DNA from: Ipomoea triloba
Lineage: Eukaryota; Streptophyta; Magnoliopsida; Solanales; Convolvulaceae
Assembly: GCF_003576645.1 (NCBI RefSeq)
Contig: NC_044919.1
Location: forward strand, 35,406,501-35,470,500
Length of the DNA stretch: 64,000 nucleotides
Direction: 5' to 3'
The notes beneath the pieces were generated by a model. That model did no database searches. It saw nothing but the letters and a program-made list of their open reading frames with translations, and had not been told where the DNA came from. Positions 1 through 12,078 of this stretch are shown here, piece after piece (position 1 is the first letter of the stretch; each line of letters begins with the position of its first letter). The translations under genes were made by a program, and so were the position numbers.

Positions 1-3
1 CAC

Positions 4-34
<31 letters not shown>

Positions 35-1285
35 CTAAGAGAAGCTTGAGAAGAGAATTCTGATATTGAATTAGTGGACGTAAAGACCATGCAGGTGTGG
101 GACAGTGTAGAGTGAGTCAGTGAAGTGAATTGCAACAGAGTGGCTCTCCAATAAGGGATTTCTTGGACTTATAATTGCACAGATCACTGACTTCAATAAT
201 CTACTATAACCATTACAGATTGAATAAAAATAATATGGGGATCACATTAGTGTTTGAGATGGAGGATTGAACGCACTGATGGTCGTTCCCCGTACGTTTT
301 GTATTACATATGTATCAATAATCAGTATGCCTTTTGCCTTGAATTATTGAATCTTGAGTGAACATTAATATGATACATCACTGCTCTTTAAAATCTTTTA
401 ACTGTTTACTAACTTAAGAATTTAATAAGTTTGTTGTGATGATAATGCATTTTGGTATTGTTGTAGAAATCATGTAGCAATTTGCCCCATTCCTTACTTT
501 GATATGGGGGAAGAAGAAGCAACATTATTAGCCCTATTTATCTATTTACCTATTTTAACGAATTAATCATCGTTTTGCTCTTTTGGCTCTTGACTATGCC
601 GTAAATATCAAATTGATCATCAACTATCAATTTTGACAATCAAATCTTCAATTGTTAATTTCGCAACTGATGTTGTCTTCTGTAAGTATCAAATTGGTCC
701 CGATCAAATTGAAGGATGATCAATTTCAACAAATTAGTCTTTCATCGCTTTTTTTTGACAAAATAATTCATCGATTAGGTTGATTTCACCATTTTAGTCC
801 TAGTCATTATGACTTGAATAATTATATTCTTCAATGATCAATTTTTTTACCTATTTTGGTACCACTAAGACAGACCAATTTTTTTTTTTTTCCATATTTA
901 AATAACGCTCCCTAAATCTCCGTATCTTTTTAGAGTCAACAATTTGAGTAGCTACCAATTTGGACGCTTTGACTGGGATGCTTTCCCGGCGCCACCTTCG
1001 GCCCTGCTTGATGCCGCTGTACACTACGCATCACTATCTGTACATTTAGGTTCGCAGACTCAGCAGAGGATCGATAGCACGAGAACCCAAAGGTAACAAT
1101 TTTTACGGTTTTCGGTTTGACGATTTCCCACCACTTTGACCCAATTTTCTACCGAGGTTGAAAAATTTGGAAGAGTCATCAAAATTGCGTTTCAAAGTGC
1201 AGTTAGAGTCGATACATCCTTGCATTATAGAGAGAGAAACTCACCCTCTCTCTCTCTAGATTTACGCACTCATTGTATTCGAAGG

Positions 1286-1327
<42 letters not shown>

Positions 1328-1432
1328 CGTAAGTGGCTCCTCGTGCTCTCTCTATAGGTGCAGAGATCAACGGATTTGGGTTTAGTTCTATTGGAGAGGA
1401 AGGGAACCCTAGAATTTTGGGTTGGGGGGGAA
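1..1432. other. Upstream region and 5' UTR of the PTM-like gene
   Basis: No coding sequence is recognisable here. The window opens with an A-tract. AT-rich sequence with several near-copies of a short 'atcaaattg' motif lies around 600-800. Just before the gene there is a short CT run (1245-1257) and a long AG run (1289-1325), which could pair with each other in a transcript. The in-frame region from 1358 to 1432 has no stop, but it starts in low-complexity sequence and the family-like protein begins at the ATG at 1433, so I treat 1358-1432 as leader. Confidence 0.5.
1289..1325 (+). repeat. (AG)n microsatellite in the 5' leader
   Basis: About 18 AG dinucleotides in an unbroken run, roughly 110 bp before the predicted ATG. 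GA/CT runs in plant 5' leaders are often bound by BBR/BPC-type GAGA-binding factors. That role is known in general and only inferred here. Confidence 0.85.
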
Positions 1433-3611
1433 ATGGAGCAGTACCTGGGGAGAACTGTGAAGAAGAAGTTCAAACGGTTCGGGGTGTTCACCGGCACAGT
1501 GGAATCGTATGATTCGGAGAGTGGATTCTTCAAGATCGTTTACGAGGACGGAGATTCCGAGGAGCTTGACCTTTCCGAGCTCGTTGATCTCCTGGATGGG
1601 TCTGCTGGCGCCGAACGCTCCCGGAAGCCTTCTCGTGTTGGCAGGAAGCCGAAGAAAAGGCGTCGTGTCGAGAAGACGGGCAATGCAGCGGCAATTGACG
1701 GTGGGGAGGGGCTTAATTCCGGTGACATCAGCCAGGGTTTTGCTAAAACCCTGAACCAAAATGGAGGTTTGAATTTGGATTTGAATGATGGCTTTAATTT
1801 AATAAACGATGATAACGCCGTTAGAGGAGTTGATCTGAGCGTGAATTTAAATGGGGGTTTGGATTTAAACAAAGGAGTTGAATTAAATATTGGGGATGAT
1901 TTGAATAATGTTAACAGGATTTCGAATAGAAATAATGGTATTGATTTGAACATGGATGCAAATGGAGAAGCTAACATCAATTTTGAGAAACATGATTCAT
2001 TGGTTATTGAGGCAAAAACACCTACTTTTGATTTAAATTTAGGAATGAATGAAGAAACTAAGAATGTGGACACTGAATGTGATGTGAAATTAATGGCAAC
2101 TTCCTTTTCTCAACCTGATGAAGAAATTCAGAACAGTGAGAATGGCTTACTTGCTGAGGGACTTTGTTGCAATAATGTTGTTAAAACTCCAGAGAATCTG
2201 TGTAGTGGTTTGATTAAGAACAGAGTTGATGACGGGAGTTTAGAGGGAGTTGATATTCAGTTTGGAGATACCCCAATTCTCAGAGATGATTTGGGAAGTG
2301 GTACGTGTTCAAGTGTGCAAAAAGGAAGAAGGGGTAGGAAGAAGAGACGGCTTTCTGATACTCCTAATGATATGACGGAAACAGTATTGAGAAGAAGTAC
2401 TCGTAGAGCAAGAAGAGAAGCTATGTCCTCTCAAGATAACATTCCTCAACCAGTAGTGTCAGATGTAGTCAGTGATCCTCTGTCATCTCCAGCTCTTAGT
2501 GTGGTTTCAGATGAGAAAGTTCATGAAGTTCCCGACGACCAAAATGCTCTCCCCCCTAAGCCAGAGCTGCCCCCTTCTTCAAATCATTTGGATTTAAATG
2601 GAATTTCTGTGCTGGATATCTTCTCCTTATATGCCTTTCTGCGGTCATTTAGTTCCTTATTGTTTTTGAGCCCCTTCGAGTTGGAGAACTTTGTTGCATC
2701 CATTAAATGTAGCACTCCTACTTTATTATTTGATTCCATTCATGTTTCTCTTCTACAAATGCTGAGGAAGCACTTGGAGTCCCTTTCTAGTGAAGGTTCT
2801 GAGTCTGCATCTAATTGTCTTAGGTAATTATCTCTATTTTCCACTAATTTATGTACAGTTTGTTAATTAACCTATTTCTAGCTCATGGTTACTTTGTTTG
2901 AAATTTAAATTGTATAATCAGGTCTCTTAATTGGGATTTGCTAGACTTGATTACATGGCCTATCTTCATGGTTGAGTATATGCTTATGCATAGTTCTGGG
3001 TTGAGACCTGGTTTTGATATTTGTCAACTAAAACTATTTGAGTGTGATTACTACAAGCAACCAACTTCTGTGAAGATTGAGATGTTGCGTTGTCTTTGTG
3101 ATGATGTGATGGAAATTGAGGCCATCACGTCAGAGCTTAATAGGAGAACAGTGGTGATAGAGACAAACAATGATTTTGATCAAAATATGAAGCTTGACAT
3201 TTTGAAGAAGAGAAGGGCTGCAACTGATGTTGCCGCTGGTTCTTGTTTGACGGAGGAGCTGATTGATGAAACTGCTGATTGGAACAGTGATGAGTGCTGC
3301 CTCTGTAAAATGGATGGGAATTTAATATGCTGTGATGGTTGCCCTGCTGCATTCCATTCCAAGTGTGTGGGCATTGCCAGTAGTCTTCTACCAGAGGGAG
3401 ATTGGTTCTGCCCTGAATGTATCATTGACAGAAAGTTTCCCTGGATGAAAGTGGGAAAATCAATTCGTGGAGCTGAATTGTTGGGAATGGATCCTTACGG
3501 CCGGCTGTACTTTAACTGCTGTGGTTATTTGTTGGTGTAAGTTCCTTTCCTCATGAAGTTAATGTTAAGATACACTCATTATTGTTTGTTGGAATCGAAG
3601 TTAATGTCAAG

Positions 3612-3648
<37 letters not shown>

Positions 3649-6600
3649 CACAATCCTATCAGAAACAGGTCTAATGCCAGTAGCCACACATCATCATTGT
3701 TGTTAGGGTTTTGTATGTAGTGGAGAATTTGGGTAAAGTCCCCTTGGTTTGCCAACATTAATATGACATGTGGGTTAGTATAAAATGGAAGATTGCATTA
3801 AGGAAGGATTCTAATTACTGAATGAAAGGTATCACACACGGTATTGTAAAAATCGGCCTAGGTGCTATGTCCCCCTAGGTTGAGAGGATTTCAGCTCTAG
3901 GCGGCTTTTAGTTGGCCGGCCTAATAATACAAATTAAAGATTTCCTTTTGTGATTAAATGTTTTACCTTTTGAAGATTGCTTGTATAATACAATTTGATT
4001 TATTTTCTATCTTTACTTATTACCTCCATTGTCAATGATGAATTACAGAATTTCCACCTAGTAGGTTTTGTACATTATAGTAAGTTTTATTTATTACTTC
4101 TGATGTCACAATTACTTGTTTAAAACATACTAATGTCCTCTTCCAATTAGTAGAGTTACTAGGTGTATACGTAATTCTTTGTAGAAAGTCAGTCACTCAG
4201 ATAAGACTAACCAAGAGATATGTAGACATGTAGTTATATATATATATATATATATATATATTCCATACTTAGTCAAATTCTAGTATGCCTCTTTTAATAA
4301 AGAAGACCACTCTCATACTTGCAGTTGTTTTTATTTTGCATTTAAAGAATGTATACTATAGTCGTAAATATTGTAGAGCTTGGGTGTTTCTGAAAAAAAT
4401 TTGCTGCTTCTCTGATTTAAACTCAACTCATCAGAGCACTTGCTCACATGATATTTTTGCTTCCATTTGTCTCATTATTTTTCCACAGTTTCATTTGGGT
4501 AATTTTGCTTCAATTCTCCACTTTCCTGAAATGTGCATATTCTTTTTATCGCCTTTTACCAAACTACCATTAGCAGTCCTGTCTTATTTTTTTGTTAATT
4601 TGAACTAAATGGATTAAAGGTTGTTACTTTTGCTGAAAGTTTTGGCAATGAACATTAAATTGATGGCTTACGGCTTTACTCTGTTCTCTGACTTAGTTTG
4701 CAATGCCACCAAATTAATGTGGTTTCTTTCTAATTTTGTTTGGCATCCGATACATGTGTGTAAATCAGCATGTTCTTTCCATTCTTTTTAATCTCTGCAT
4801 AATTTCTGAAATTCTGTTATTATCATGGTTGCAGTAGGCGCTAGGCGCTAGTCGGGTGATAGACTAGCGCCTAAGCGGTCTAGGCGGTGACCTATAAAAA
4901 CAAAAAAATAATGTATGTGTGTGGGTGTATGTCATATATTATACTTAGTATTATATATATATCTCTTACTTCTCTTATTTATATAAATAAATAAATAAAT
5001 AAATTTAAATATTTATAAATATAATTAAAAAATTAACAAGACCGACTCGCTCGGGTTAACTCGGCTAACTCTGCCGAGTTTGGCGAGTTAACTCGGCCAA
5101 ATTCGGCTGAGTCGACCGAGTTAGGCTCTAGGCGGCCTCCTAGGCGGTCGGCCACCTAGGCGGACGCCTAGGGAGCAATTCACCTTGGTCTAGGGGCGCC
5201 TAGGCGGGGGATTTTTGCAACAGTGGTTATTATTGGTCCATTGTGAATTGTGATAGGCTTGAAGTTTTGTTTGCTATTCTTGCAGGTCTGATTCATGGGA
5301 TGATGAGTCATCATTTAAGTACTATTACAGAAATGACTTGCCTTTAGTTGTGAGGGCACTGAAATCATCAGAAATTGTTTACCACACTTTGCTAACTTCA
5401 ATTTCCAAAATTTGGGATGCATCTTCTACCATTGATGGGGCAAAAAGTGATGTGGACTCGCAACCCACAGCTATATGCACAGGTATTCCTGCAATTGCGG
5501 TGCAACATGGCAATGAGATGTCCAATGAATCTAATCGTGTGGGAATGCTAATGACCTCTCCATCTTCCACTGACTTAGGATGTGAGAAGTCAGAGACTGT
5601 GAACCCTTTGACAAAGATGGAAAATCTACATAAAAATGTTAATGAACCCAAAAGCCTGGGGAAAGAATCATCAAGATTAAACTCTAGAGCAATAATGTCG
5701 GAGCAGCAATGCTTAGACACTTACATGAACTTTTATAGTTTTGCTCGATCAGCATCAGCAGTTGTTGAGGAGTTGTTAACCCGGAAACCATCAGATAAGT
5801 CTACTGGACATGTTTTTAGATCAGAGGAGGAACTAATTTCCTTTCAGCTGAAGGCAATATCAAATCATTCTACTGATTTCTGTTGGGCTAATATTCATAA
5901 TTTAAATGTTGGTTCTAGGAAAGAAAAATGTGGGTGGTGTTTCCCCTGCAGAGTTCCTGAATGTGAACGGGACTGCTTGTTTATAATGAATGATACTGGG
6001 CCAGACCTAAAAAGGTTTTCAAGTGAGGCATTAGGTGTTAGTTCAAGAAAGAACAGGAAAGGCCATCTTATTGATGTCATATGCCATATCCTTTGCATTG
6101 AAAAGCGTTTACTCGGGCTCCTGTTGGGTCCTTGGTTGAATCCAATGCACTCCCAAATCTGGCAGAAAAGTGTTCTCAAAGCATCTGATGTTTCTTCACT
6201 AAGATTTTCATTGCTAAAAGTAAGGCTTAATTAATTATTGTGTTTTATATTCATTAAGGATACACCTCTTCCCTTTTTTCATAGTTTTTCCTCTCCCCAC
6301 TCCCCAGCTTATTGTGCCTTAAGAAAGGGTATCAATTATAAATATTTTAATATCTGCTTTTATGTAGCAGTTAAATCTGATACATACACAATCATTTAAA
6401 TTGTATGACTTGACATAAATAAAAATGATTGCTTTTGTCACTTTATTTTAATATGTTTGATCTATATTCATTTTCTAAGCATTTGCCTTCTCTTCCTTAC
6501 CATTGGCTATGCTTCTTTTTGGGAAATTTTACAACTCCAATTAGTTTTCTGACACTGATACTTTTGCTACCAGTTAGAATCAAACTTGCGTCATCTAGCA

Positions 6601-9600
6601 CTTTCAGCTGATTGGCTTAAACATGTGGATTCTTTATCTACATTGGGGTCTGCTTGTCATATTGTGACACGTGGGAAAAAGAAGGTCCGGCGTTCAGAAC
6701 TGGAGTCTAATCCATCTTCAAATGCTGGAAGTGGGTTGGGCTTATTGTGGTGGAGGGGGGGTAGGATTTCTAGACAAATTTTTAGTTGGAAAGTTTTGCC
6801 TCGTCCATTGGCTTGCAAAGCTGCTCGACAAGGTCTGGATGATTGTTTACTCGTTTCCATATATAGCTTGATAATCTTCTCACCTTAATAGTTTCCTAAT
6901 AGATTTAGATAATCATCTGCAGGTGGATGTAAGAAGATACCAGGCATATTATATCCTGATGGTTCTGAATTTGCAAAGAGAAGCAAGTCCGTAGCCTGGA
7001 GAGCTGCTGTAGAGACATCTAGGAGTGTGGAGCAGCTTGCTCTTCAGGTTTTTTATCCTTGTATTTGTTATTTGTTGCTTTAGTAGGCAATGTCCTTAAA
7101 CATATTCTGTTGACATGGAGATGCTCCTTGTGCAAATTAAAGGTCTAATAATTTTAGGCAAAGGCTTACCTATTGCAGGCTATTATTTTCGTTAGGAGAA
7201 TAAGTTATATTTACCTGTAAACACTTCAGTTATCGTCAGATTCATTTAGGAGGTATACCTGTATAGTTATAAATAGCACAATCCATTTAAACTTTTGGTC
7301 TCATCAGTTTTACTTCTGCTGTTACCAGATCAGAGATCTTGATGCAAATATTCGATGGAATGAGATTGGGAATGTTAATATTCTATCAATGATTGACAAG
7401 GAATCTCAAAAGTCGATCAGATTCTTTAAAAAAGTTATAGTTCGCCGAAAGTGCTCTGAGGGACCTGTAGTTAAGTATCTTCTTGATTTTGGCAAAAGAA
7501 GGTTTATACCTGATGTTGTTGTGAAATATGGGACCAAGCTTGAAGATTCGTCAAGTGAAAGGAAAAGATATTGGCTGGAGGAAACCTATGTTCCCTTGCA
7601 TCTCCTGAAAGGTTTTGAGGAAAAAAGAATTGCTCGCAAGTCCAGTATGATGAGTTCCCCCAAGCATCGTGAGAATAAAAAAATAATAAAGAAGCCAATC
7701 AAGAACAAGGGATTCTCCTACCTTTTTGAGAAAGCAGAGAAAGCTGAGAGTTATCAATGTGGGCACTGCAATAAGGATGTTCTCATCAGGTATATTGCAA
7801 TTTCTGTTGGCCATGCAACAGCTATGTATGCTCTAGTTTGTAGCTTTATACTGGAACTATTTTAACTCTATTATTTATTGAAATAATAACTTCAAAATGA
7901 ATATCTTTCATTTGTATAGATTTTAACAGCAATGTATTTTGAAATTGAATATTGACAATAAATATGTGCTGTTGTTAGAAATCATGAGCATGGGGGCCTG
8001 GCAGGTGGTAAAGAGTGACCACCTGCGGGAAGTTATGGAAAAATAACCAAGAAATAATAAAATGATATTATATTGTACAATGTATTTAATGATTGAATGT
8101 AGAGAACAGAGATTACAGTAAGGAGGGGTGTTTATAATAAACTAGGGGAGACATAATAGGAAACCTGAGGATCCTACAATTTCTAAGCTTCCTAAATTAT
8201 AAGAAAATTGAAGGAATAGTACAAGTATCCAATTACCCAATGCCTACTAGGAATCCTTTTTTTTTTTTTTTTGAAAACGCCTACTAGGAATCCTTAATTT
8301 GAGTTTGTGCAACCTTCCTAAACTTGATGTTGGAATGCTCTATTTTAAAATGAAACACGCTTGTAAAATATCTTTATATTGTGCTTTATGCTTTGCATTG
8401 GCCCTCTCTTTTCATTGTTTTCTATACTGTTTTAACACTAATCTATATCAATACATCTTCACTAACACAGTAACAGTTAATAGTAAACTCTATTACCATA
8501 AAGAATTCCTTAATATGTTTTTGAGTTGAGAAATAGTACAATATGCAGCTAGGGATGATTTTTAGGGACATTAATTTGACATTTTTTGTTATAATTGGTT
8601 TTAATGACAAAACCTGAAAAATCATAGACACTTAAATGATCTTTCTCTCCATAGGTGGATGGTGGTGAAAAGATCTATACTCTGTTTTGGATTGCTTATG
8701 CATTTGTTCTGCTGGGTTCTTTCAATAGTTTGTTAAGGCCAAATGGATTACATGAGTTGGAAGGCAAATGCAAATATTCTTTGGAACACATGCAAATGAT
8801 ATAGATGCTAGAATTACAAAATACTTCAGCCTCACAACAATGTTTTGTTTTCAGTGCATGGAGTAGTGAATATTCATATTGCATGTTTTCTCCTGTTCTG
8901 CACGTGCATTGTGGTGGTTTCCTTTCCCTATTGGCATGTTATATATTTATTTATATGATGGCTCTTGCTTCCCGTCCTTCCCTTTTCTTGAGGTTATAAC
9001 TAGAGTATAAGTATTCTATTTCTTCTTCTAATTAAAGGTGGAATATACAATTGGCTCTCTTTTTTATTATTATTTTTTATTATTTTATTATTTTTATTTT
9101 TTATACTAGTTACTAACTAATTTTTTTCTCCATTTGCAGTGAAGCTGTTAGCTGCTGTTACTGCAAAGGTAATTACTAGATTTCTGTTAAGATTGTTATT
9201 AGTGCTTTATATATGTTAATAAACTAAATGCAGAAGCTTATGGTTTAGGCAGTAGCTTAAAACTCTCTCATTCACTTCATTTCTGTGTGTTCATTCATAC
9301 ACTGATACACATATATACAAAGGAGAAACCAGACAAGAAGCCTAAAAATCTGCTCATTATTCCTAATAATACTCCACTACTCCACTATCCGGCTAATACT
9401 ACATTATCTAGCTAATATTATAATACTCCGCTACTCCTTATCCTGATAATGCCCCATTCTGTCTTAACAATATACTTGGAAACTTTTTGTAGTGTTCAGA
9501 TTAATGTCTTGTGAAATGAATTTTAGCTGTGTTATTTGTAGACAGATTAACTGAAAATTTAAATGGTTTCTAATAAGTTATGAGATTGTTACCTGAGCTG

Positions 9601-12078
9601 GGGACCTAGGGCTTGCCCATGAGTTATGGATTTGCACCTTCATTACCCCGTCTTCCTTATTTATGTTGAAGGTCAATACAACTATTTTTTTTTGCCTGTC
9701 CTTTTTCTCCTATCCTCTCATTCTGTGTTTAATGTTCTTCTGGTGTATGCATGGTTGTGAATGGTTTCATAATAGTAATTTTCTGTAAGTTATGTTTTTC
9801 TGTTTTATAGCCCATTTTATTGGATGACATTAATGTTCAAGTGGCCTTCGGCACCTCTTTCTTTCAGGCTTTTTCCACAGAAGACATGTGAAAAAGTCTG
9901 GAGCAGCTTTTGCATCTGAATGCATCTTTACCTGTCACAAGTGCCAGGATGGTAAGCATGTGAAAAACAATGCCAAGAAGGGAAAGTCTGTTGTGAAAAA
10001 GAGTAAGAAAACATCCAAAATATTGAGGACAGTGTGTCCAAGAACGAAGAAAAGGGGTACTAAGGATAAACAACAGCCACAGTCTCAAAATAATACTAAA
10101 GTTACAGTTGTTGTACCTCTTCGACGTTCAGCTAGGAGAGCTACAATTGTGCAGGTGCAAGAGAAAAAAGCTAATAAGAAAGTGGGGCGTCCAAGGCGGA
10201 AAAAAATGAAATCAAGAAAAGTTGCTACGAAGAAACCAACAGAAATTGTTTCACAGAAGAAGAGAACAAAGGTCTATCGTATATACTGGCTGAATGGTCT
10301 TCTTCTGTCACAGAAGCCTAATGATGAACGAGTAGCACTCTTTAGGAGTAAAAATCTTCTCGTTGTTTCTGGCGAGTTAGATGCCACAATTGATTCACCA
10401 AAATGTAGTCTCTGTAGTGAGCTAGAATCTACACCTACAGTGAATTACATTGCTTGTGAACTGTGTGGAGGTATGGTAGTTCCTTTCTTTAGTTGCCTTC
10501 CATGGTTAAATTTGAATTGATAAGCTGCAGACTCATTTTTCTTGCAATCATTTCATAAAAGGTGTGAGCATTTCAAGTTTGTAAGGAAGTGTAACTTTTG
10601 AAAACTATGTGGCCTGTATTATGCAAGAACCAACCATGGAATATGTTTGCTAGTATTTAATGGACTTAGGGAATATCATTATCTGCTGTTTAAGCATTTA
10701 GATCTCTTCGACATCATATTTACTTGCAACCATACATGTCTTACCGAATTTTTCTTGTATGTGATTTTCAGATTGGTTTCATGGAGATGCGTTTGGTCTT
10801 ACATGTGAAAGAATTTGTAGTCTAATTGGATTCAAGTGCCACAAATGTCGTAGCAGGAGTGCTCCTGTTTGTGCTAGTACACCTATGACCAGAAGTGGGG
10901 AGGCTAAACTGGCTGAGTTGAAGAGTGATGATGAGATTGAATGTGCAAATGATACGCATCTAGTAGAGAAAATTCAGTCACATACGCACTCAAAAGAATC
11001 TTCTCTTACTGCTTATAATGATGAGAAACAGCCTCTTGAAAATATTCATGATTCAGGCAGCGGAGAGACTAGGAGTGTGCCTGTTGGAGTGGAATGGTGC
11101 ACAGAAGCAAAGGATCATGATTCTGACAGTGGAGAGACTAGGAGTTTGCATGTTGGGTTGGAAACATGCACAAAAGCAAAGGGTTGTGATCCAGACAGTG
11201 GAGAGGGTAGGGGTTTACCTGTTGGGTTGGAAACGTTCACAGAAGCAAAGGATCATGATTTATACAGCGGAGAGACTAGGACTTTGCCTGTTGGGTTGGA
11301 AACGTGCACAGAAGCAAAGGATCGAGATTCAGACAGTGGAGGGACTAGGAGTTTGCCTGTTGGGTTGGAAACATGCACAGAAACAAAGGATCGAGATTCA
11401 GACAGTGGAGGGACTAGGACTTTGCATGTTGGGTTGGAAATATGCACACAAGCAAATCATCGTGATTTAGACAGTGGAGAGACTAGGAATTTGCCCCTTG
11501 GGGTGGAACAGTGCACAGAAGCAAAGGATCATGATTCAGACAGTGGAGAGACTAGGAGTTTGCCTGTTGGGGTTGAACGGTGCACAAAAGCAAAGGATCA
11601 TGATTCGGACAGTGGAGACACTAGGAGTTTGCCAGTTGGGGTGGAACAATGCACAGAAGCAAAGGATAGTTCGAGCAAACTGGATGTAGAAGTGCAGGAG
11701 GACCCACTTCCATTGACCAAGGATTTTGCGGATTCTAGTAAAATGGATATTGATGTGGAAGCACGCACAGAAGCAAATGATAGTTCTAGCAAACTGGATA
11801 TTGAAGTGCAGGAGGACCCAATTCCATTGATCAAGGATTTTGAAAATTCTAGTAAAATGGATATTGACGCCGAACAGTGCACAGAAGCAAAGGATAGCTC
11901 TAGCAAACTGGATATTGAAGTGCAGGAGGACTCAGTTCCATTGACCAAGGATTTTGAGAATCCTAGTAAAATGGATATTGATGTACAGGAGCACCAGGCA
12001 CCACACCAGGTTTTGTTAACTGAGAATTCCATCAAGGAGGATGAAACACCTCCCCTACAGATTGACATTGTCAAATGA
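1433..12078 (+). CDS. DDT/PHD-finger chromatin protein, PTM-like
   Basis: Exons: 1433-2823, 2922-3536, 5286-6219, 6574-6832, 6923-7047, 7329-7789, 9140-9168, 9868-10470, 10772-12078 (5724 nt, 1907 aa plus stop). All junctions are GT-AG and the phases agree. Domains in order: an N-terminal Tudor/Agenet-like segment (residues ~5-55); a linker with several LxLxL/DLNL motifs (~110-210, again ~387); a DDT domain spanning the exon 1/2 junction; a canonical PHD finger (C4HC3, ~587-632); a WHIM-like region; two further Cys/His-rich PHD-like modules (~1251-1295 and ~1449-1500), the first split by the 29-bp exon 7; and an acidic repetitive tail. The DDT-PHD layout is that of the plant PTM-like family, nuclear readers of histone tails. 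Arabidopsis PTM carries C-terminal membrane segments and works in plastid retrograde signalling; no hydrophobic segment is visible here, so this is more likely a soluble nuclear paralogue. Confidence 0.9.
3617..3647. repeat. (TA)n microsatellite in intron 2
   Basis: Uninterrupted TA run in the 1.75-kb second intron of the PTM-like gene. A second, shorter TA run lies at about 4233-4261 in the same intron. Confidence 0.85.
4824..5225. mobile_element. hAT-like MITE in PTM-like intron 2
   Basis: A 402-bp GC-richer block inside an AT-rich intron. It is flanked by a perfect 8-bp direct repeat GTTATTAT (4816-4823 and 5226-5233), the duplication length of hAT transposons. The ends are short imperfect inverted repeats: CATGGTTGCA at the left, and CACTGTTGCA read inward from the right. 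The interior is made of repeated 'gcctaggcgg' and 'gagttaactcg' motifs and has no ORF. A degraded relative in opposite orientation lies at 12851-13050. Confidence 0.75.
8242..8295 (-). mobile_element. Minimal poly(A) retroposition scar in PTM-like intron 6
   Basis: A 17-bp perfect direct repeat GCCTACTAGGAATCCTT (8242-8258 and 8279-8295) flanks only 20 bp: a T14 tract followed by GAAAAC. Read on the minus strand this is GTTTTC plus a poly(A) tail. Target duplications of this length with a tail are the hallmark of target-primed reverse transcription, so it is best read as a retroposon truncated almost to its tail. Confidence 0.6.
11047..11667 (+). repeat. 9 x 69-bp coding tandem repeat
   Basis: Nine in-frame 69-bp units in the last exon of the PTM-like gene. 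Each encodes a 23-aa unit with the consensus pattern HDSDSGETRSLPVGVE-x-CTEAKD. Unit boundaries fall exactly every 69 bases with no indels. The conserved core is DSGETR, then PVG, then TEAKD. The units are acidic and serine-rich, so probably disordered. Confidence 0.9.
11668..11994 (+). repeat. 3 x 114-bp coding tandem repeat
   Basis: Directly after the 69-bp array come units of 114 bp at 11668, 11782 and 11896 (the last one incomplete). They encode 38-aa blocks with a SSSKLD-EVQED start and a SSKMDID middle. Each of the first two blocks ends in a TEA(N/K)D motif like the 23-aa unit, so the longer repeat seems to have arisen by fusion of a new segment to the older unit. Confidence 0.85.

Noticed and set aside
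1358..1432. 25-codon N-terminal extension of the PTM-like protein
   Set aside because: Follows directly on the AG repeat and lacks the family start; the ATG at 1433 begins the conserved N-terminus.
4285..4608. 107-codon plus-strand ORF in PTM-like intron 2
   Set aside because: T-rich hydrophobic translation, inside a well-bounded intron, no domain.
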